Origin: Pseudothermotoga_B sp051235805 | GTDB taxonomy: Bacteria > Thermotogota > Thermotogae > Thermotogales > DSM-5069 | Direction: 5' to 3' | Length of the DNA stretch: 64,000 nt | Assembly (NCBI RefSeq): GCF_051235805.1 | Contig: NZ_JBPNXV010000001.1 | Location: 1,550,001 to 1,614,000, forward strand | Shown here: piece by piece, positions 61,346 through 64,000 of the stretch | Layout: every line of letters starts with the position of its first letter | Position numbering within the stretch: the stretch's first letter is position 1 | Notes under the pieces: model-generated | What the model saw: only the letters and a program-made list of their open reading frames with translations | The model's database searches: none | Told to the model about the DNA's origin: nothing | Position numbers and translations under genes: made by a program

Positions 61346-62263
61346 TTAGACAAATCTTCTAAGGTGCTCAAGACCCATTTTTAAACCAACTTTCGATTTC
61401 TCTACGGTGCCGAACCACACCGGATCTTCGTGTTCTATGCTTATAACAAAGTCATATCCAATCTTTTTCAAAGCGAGTATGAATTCCTCCCAATCGATTT
61501 CTCCGAAACCTGGTAATCTGTAACTCCACCAGCTCTTACCGTGCAGGTTCGTCCCAAAATGTCCAAAGATACCTTGATCGTCCAACAGGCTATCATCGAT
61601 TTCCACGTCCTTTGCATGAACATGAAAGATTCTGTCTTTGAACTCCTGAATTACTTTTACATAGTCTATACCAAGCCAGTAAAGGTGTGAAGGGTCATAG
61701 TTCAGACCGAAAGAATCGGGTGTTACTCTGAAGATTTCCCTCCAAAGCTGTGGCGAGTAAAAGATATTACCTATCTTCTCAGGTTCTTGCCAACCAACCA
61801 TTGGGCAGTTTTCTATCATCAACTTAACATTTTTCCTTTCAGCGTAAGAGATCAATGGCTTGAAGACTTTTTCAAATTCCTCGAAATTCTGCTCTACAGA
61901 TTTTCTTATGTCTCTACCAATGAAGGTGCCAACCAATTCAACCTTCAACAAACTTGCAGCGTCTATAACCTTTTTTAAATGTTCATTGACTCTCCTGCGT
62001 TTTTCTAAATCCGCGTCAAGGTTGTTATCATAATAAGCAAGAGAAGAAATACTCAACCCCTTTTTCTCGAGTAAACTTTTGATTTTTTCAGCTTTCTCTT
62101 CGTCAAACTGCTCGACATCTATGGTCGTCGATGAAAAATCTCTTTCATTCACAACTGGCCATGCTGCAACTTCCAATGCTTCAAAGCCATTTTCACAAGC
62201 CCAATTTGCAATCTCTTCAAATTTCATCTTTCCAAGTGCAACCGTCAAGAATCCCACTTTCAT
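61346..62263 (-). CDS. Sugar phosphate isomerase/epimerase-like TIM barrel
   Basis: 305 residues of the xylose-isomerase-like/AP endonuclease 2 superfamily. Metal-ligand positions are recognisable: Glu in IENCPMVGW (about 152), Asp/His in NYDPSHL (about 190), HVHAKD (about 212) and Glu in ISIEHEDP (about 275). Substrate is probably a sugar or inositol/keto-acid intermediate imported by the adjacent ABC system. Start ATG with GGGAGGC upstream. Ends 5 nt after lepA. Confidence 0.85.
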   Translation of the reverse strand: MKVGFLTVALGKMKFEEIANWACENGFEALEVAAWPVVNERDFSSTTIDVEQFDEEKAEKIKSLLEKKGLSISSLAYYDNNLDADLEKRRRVNEHLKKVIDAASLLKVELVGTFIGRDIRKSVEQNFEEFEKVFKPLISYAERKNVKLMIENCPMVGWQEPEKIGNIFYSPQLWREIFRVTPDSFGLNYDPSHLYWLGIDYVKVIQEFKDRIFHVHAKDVEIDDSLLDDQGIFGHFGTNLHGKSWWSYRLPGFGEIDWEEFILALKKIGYDFVISIEHEDPVWFGTVEKSKVGLKMGLEHLRRFV

Positions 62264-62293
62264 AAGATTGCCTCCCTCGAATAAGATAAGAGC

Positions 62294-62317
62294 AGGGTCA
62301 GGCAGAAGCCTGACCCT
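62294..62317 (-). terminator. Strong intergenic hairpin after the sugar-binding protein
   Basis: Perfect 10-bp stem (AGGGTCAGGC / GCCTGACCCT) with a 4-nt loop, 5 bp past the stop. No T-tract follows, so it more likely stabilises the binding-protein mRNA against 3' exonucleases or partly terminates. Confidence 0.6.
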
Positions 62318-62322
62318 GAGAC

Positions 62323-63270
62323 TCAGAAGACCGATTCTGGGAAGTAGTAGTCTTTTGCGTTCTCTTTTGTGACTGTCTCTGTTGCCAGTATTATCTTTCT
62401 TGGAATACCTCTCTGGTAGAAACCATTGAGATCTTGTTTCTTCAACGCCATCACCGCGAGATTAATCGCCGTTGAGATCATGTTCGGCGGATAGGTGAAG
62501 TTAACACCTATGAGTGGATGACCATCCATGATCATTTTGACCATGTTCTTCTCACAAGCTCCGCCAACCAAAACTATGTTCTTGTCTCTTCCTGCTTGTC
62601 TGAGTGCCAAAAGAACACCGTGGAGCATGTCATCGTCGCCTGTCCAGACAGCATCGATCGTTGGGAACTTTGTCAAAAGCGTTTGCATCACTTCAAAAGC
62701 CTTTTCTCTGCTCCAGTATCCCGGTTGTTCTGCAATGATCTTCAGATCTGGGTACAGGCTTATGGCATCTTTGAAAGCCTTGACTCTTTCATCGTCAATG
62801 CTGCATGGTATACCCCTGATAACCACGACATTTCCTTTACCTTTGAGCTTCTCGGCGATGTACTTTCCTGCGAGATAGCCGTACATGTAGTTGTCACCAG
62901 CGATGTAGGTGTTGTACTCTTCAGAGTTTATCCCTCTGTCCACTATGACTGTGAATACACCTTGTCTGAAAGCTTGAACACAGATTGGTGTAAGTGGAGC
63001 CGATTCGTACGGGTTGATCACAAGTGCGTCGATGCCCTTTGCCAAAAGTGCCTGTACTTGAGCGATCTGTTCACTTGGTTCTTTCGCTGTGACCAGGTAG
63101 AACTCAGCGTTCGGATCGTTCTGATACTGCTTGATCGCATATTGCGCCCACCAAACCATTCCACCAGTCCAACCGTGGTCTGCTGCAGGAATTGCCACAC
63201 CTACTCTGAGCTTCTGAGCAAAACTCAGTACTACCATGGCTACAAACAGGATAACAAGAAACTTTCTCAC
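62323..63270 (-). CDS. Ribose-type sugar ABC transporter substrate-binding protein
   Basis: 315 residues. Signal peptide (about 1-19, ending SFAQ), then the type I periplasmic-binding fold: VGVAIPAADHGWTGGM, ALVINPYESAPLTP, VDRGI and the D-type DDERVKAFKD block. It binds a monosaccharide-like ligand. GTG start with GGGAGG upstream. A hairpin separates it from both neighbours. Confidence 0.92.
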   Translation of the reverse strand: MRKFLVILFVAMVVLSFAQKLRVGVAIPAADHGWTGGMVWWAQYAIKQYQNDPNAEFYLVTAKEPSEQIAQVQALLAKGIDALVINPYESAPLTPICVQAFRQGVFTVIVDRGINSEEYNTYIAGDNYMYGYLAGKYIAEKLKGKGNVVVIRGIPCSIDDERVKAFKDAISLYPDLKIIAEQPGYWSREKAFEVMQTLLTKFPTIDAVWTGDDDMLHGVLLALRQAGRDKNIVLVGGACEKNMVKMIMDGHPLIGVNFTYPPNMISTAINLAVMALKKQDLNGFYQRGIPRKIILATETVTKENAKDYYFPESVF

Positions 63271-63282
63271 AAAAACACCTCC

Positions 63283-63302
63283 CTTGAAATTACCCCCAAA
63301 AT
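63283..63302 (-). other. Small hairpin between permease and binding-protein genes
   Basis: ACCCC / GGGGT pairing around AAAA (minus strand, AAACCCCATTTTGGGGGTAATT) in the 37-bp gap upstream of the binding-protein start. It could be a weak attenuator or a mRNA stability element. Confidence 0.35.
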
Positions 63303-63307
63303 GGGGT

Positions 63308-64000
63308 TTATTCTTTTCTCAGATTTTGCAGTATTACCGCTCCGATGATGATCAAACCCTTAACCGTGCCTTGAAGGTACACTGCCACGTTGAGCATGAC
63401 AAGCATGTTGTTTATAACTCCCAAGATTAAGGCACCAAAGAATGTGCCGAAAATACTACCCTTACCGCCGCTGAGACTTGTGCCTCCTATCACCGCAGCA
63501 GCGATTGCATCGAGCTCAAAGCCATTTCCTGTAGAGGACGAACTCACCGCACTCATCATTGAAGACAACAAGATTGCAGATGTTGCAACAGAAATACCGC
63601 TCACTACATAGGTCCAGGTTCTGACCATATCTACATTGATCGCCGAATACATCGCTGCCGTCTCATTTGCGCCCACGGCGAAGATATGCCTACCGAACTT
63701 GGTCTTATCGAGCAAGATGTAAGCTACAATGGCATAGACGATGAACACAAGCATCGGTAAAGGTAACCCAAAGACGAACTTCATTCCTATACTGGTGTAT
63801 CTCTGCGACATAGTCATGTAGACTCCACCGTTGGCAAAGTTCAAAACTAAGGATCTGTAGATTGCCATACCACCGAGCGTTGTAACAAAGGCTGGTATTC
63901 TACCCTTTGTTGTCAGAAGCCCTATACCAAAGCCTAAGAGCACTGCCACTGCATAGGTGATCAAGATCGAAAGAATCACAGAAGATGTTCTATCACCAAA
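63308..64000 (-). CDS. Ribose-type sugar ABC transporter permease (RbsC), 5' end outside window
   Basis: 231 codons are in the window, the C-terminal two thirds of a protein of about 320 residues. Family features: TKGRIPAFVTTLGGMAIYRS, the EAA-like FAVGANETAAMYSAINV and the SLSGGKGS loop with the final helix pair GALILGVINNMLVMLNV. The frame is open to the window edge on the minus strand, so the start lies upstream. An ATPase (RbsA type) would be expected next to it outside the window. Confidence 0.9.
   Translation of the reverse strand, partial: FGDRTSSVILSILITYAVAVLLGFGIGLLTTKGRIPAFVTTLGGMAIYRSLVLNFANGGVYMTMSQRYTSIGMKFVFGLPLPMLVFIVYAIVAYILLDKTKFGRHIFAVGANETAAMYSAINVDMVRTWTYVVSGISVATSAILLSSMMSAVSSSSTGNGFELDAIAAAVIGGTSLSGGKGSIFGTFFGALILGVINNMLVMLNVAVYLQGTVKGLIIIGAVILQNLRKE

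Noticed and set aside
1..64000. CRISPR arrays, insertion sequences, att sites, tRNA or rRNA genes
   Set aside because: No regularly spaced repeats, transposase or integrase frames, or RNA-gene signatures were found on either strand by eye.

Overview
The window looks like chromosomal DNA of a Thermotogales bacterium, most likely Pseudothermotoga (formerly the Thermotoga lettingae/elfii/hypogea group). Supporting signs are a Thermotoga-style [FeFe]-hydrogenase maturation cluster with a TM1266-type small regulator gene, a PIF1 helicase fused to a WYL domain, many peptide and sugar ABC importers, an M18 aminopeptidase, frequent TTG/GTG starts behind strong Shine-Dalgarno sequences, and short intergenic gaps. 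Genus placement is inference; no rRNA or tRNA gene was found. About 53 protein genes are supported. I see no transposon, prophage, CRISPR array or integrase.

Layout. 1-4518 (minus): dihydrolipoamide dehydrogenase followed by a three-gene flavin/iron-sulfur amine or amino-acid dehydrogenase, the last gene cut by the window edge. 4712-8481: a Cache chemoreceptor and a convergent GAF-GGDEF diguanylate cyclase. 8669-11777 (minus): a surface polymer cluster (flippase, CDP-glycerol synthase, glycerophosphotransferase). 12000-16250 (minus): hydrogenase maturation operon (TM1266-like, hydG, small Cys-rich protein, hydE, hydF) behind a sigma-A-like promoter and an attenuator-like leader. 16287-19825 (minus): a subtilisin-like lipoprotein and a fibronectin-III lipoprotein.

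20094-36915 is dominated by peptide and D-amino-acid/gamma-glutamyl chemistry: transglutaminase-like protein, dipeptide epimerase, amidase, a complete Opp importer with an embedded M14 carboxypeptidase, PIF1-WYL, an arginase-family ureohydrolase, D-aminoacylase, gamma-glutamyl hydrolase and DppA D-aminopeptidase. Together these could take up and dismantle peptidoglycan-type peptides. 37190-40546 is a TAXI-type TRAP transporter with a DUF1850 gene. 40632-43699 encodes three uncharacterised proteins, two with calcium-loop-like motifs and one probable outer-envelope barrel. 43753-46101: M18 aminopeptidase and an isolated flagellin.

46395-54119 (plus) is a carbohydrate locus: GntR/HutC regulator with a perfect 22-bp palindrome over its own -10 box, an atypical ROK protein, a SIS protein, a GH42-like glycosidase and a MalEFG-type importer. 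It is followed by an M24-fold protein that has lost metal ligands and an SDH-type membrane serine proteinase. 56145-58489 (minus): PBP1A and Ogt. 58534-61340 (plus): DmpA/P1 peptidase and LepA. 61346-64000 (minus): a ribose-type sugar importer (binding protein, truncated permease) with a TIM-barrel isomerase.
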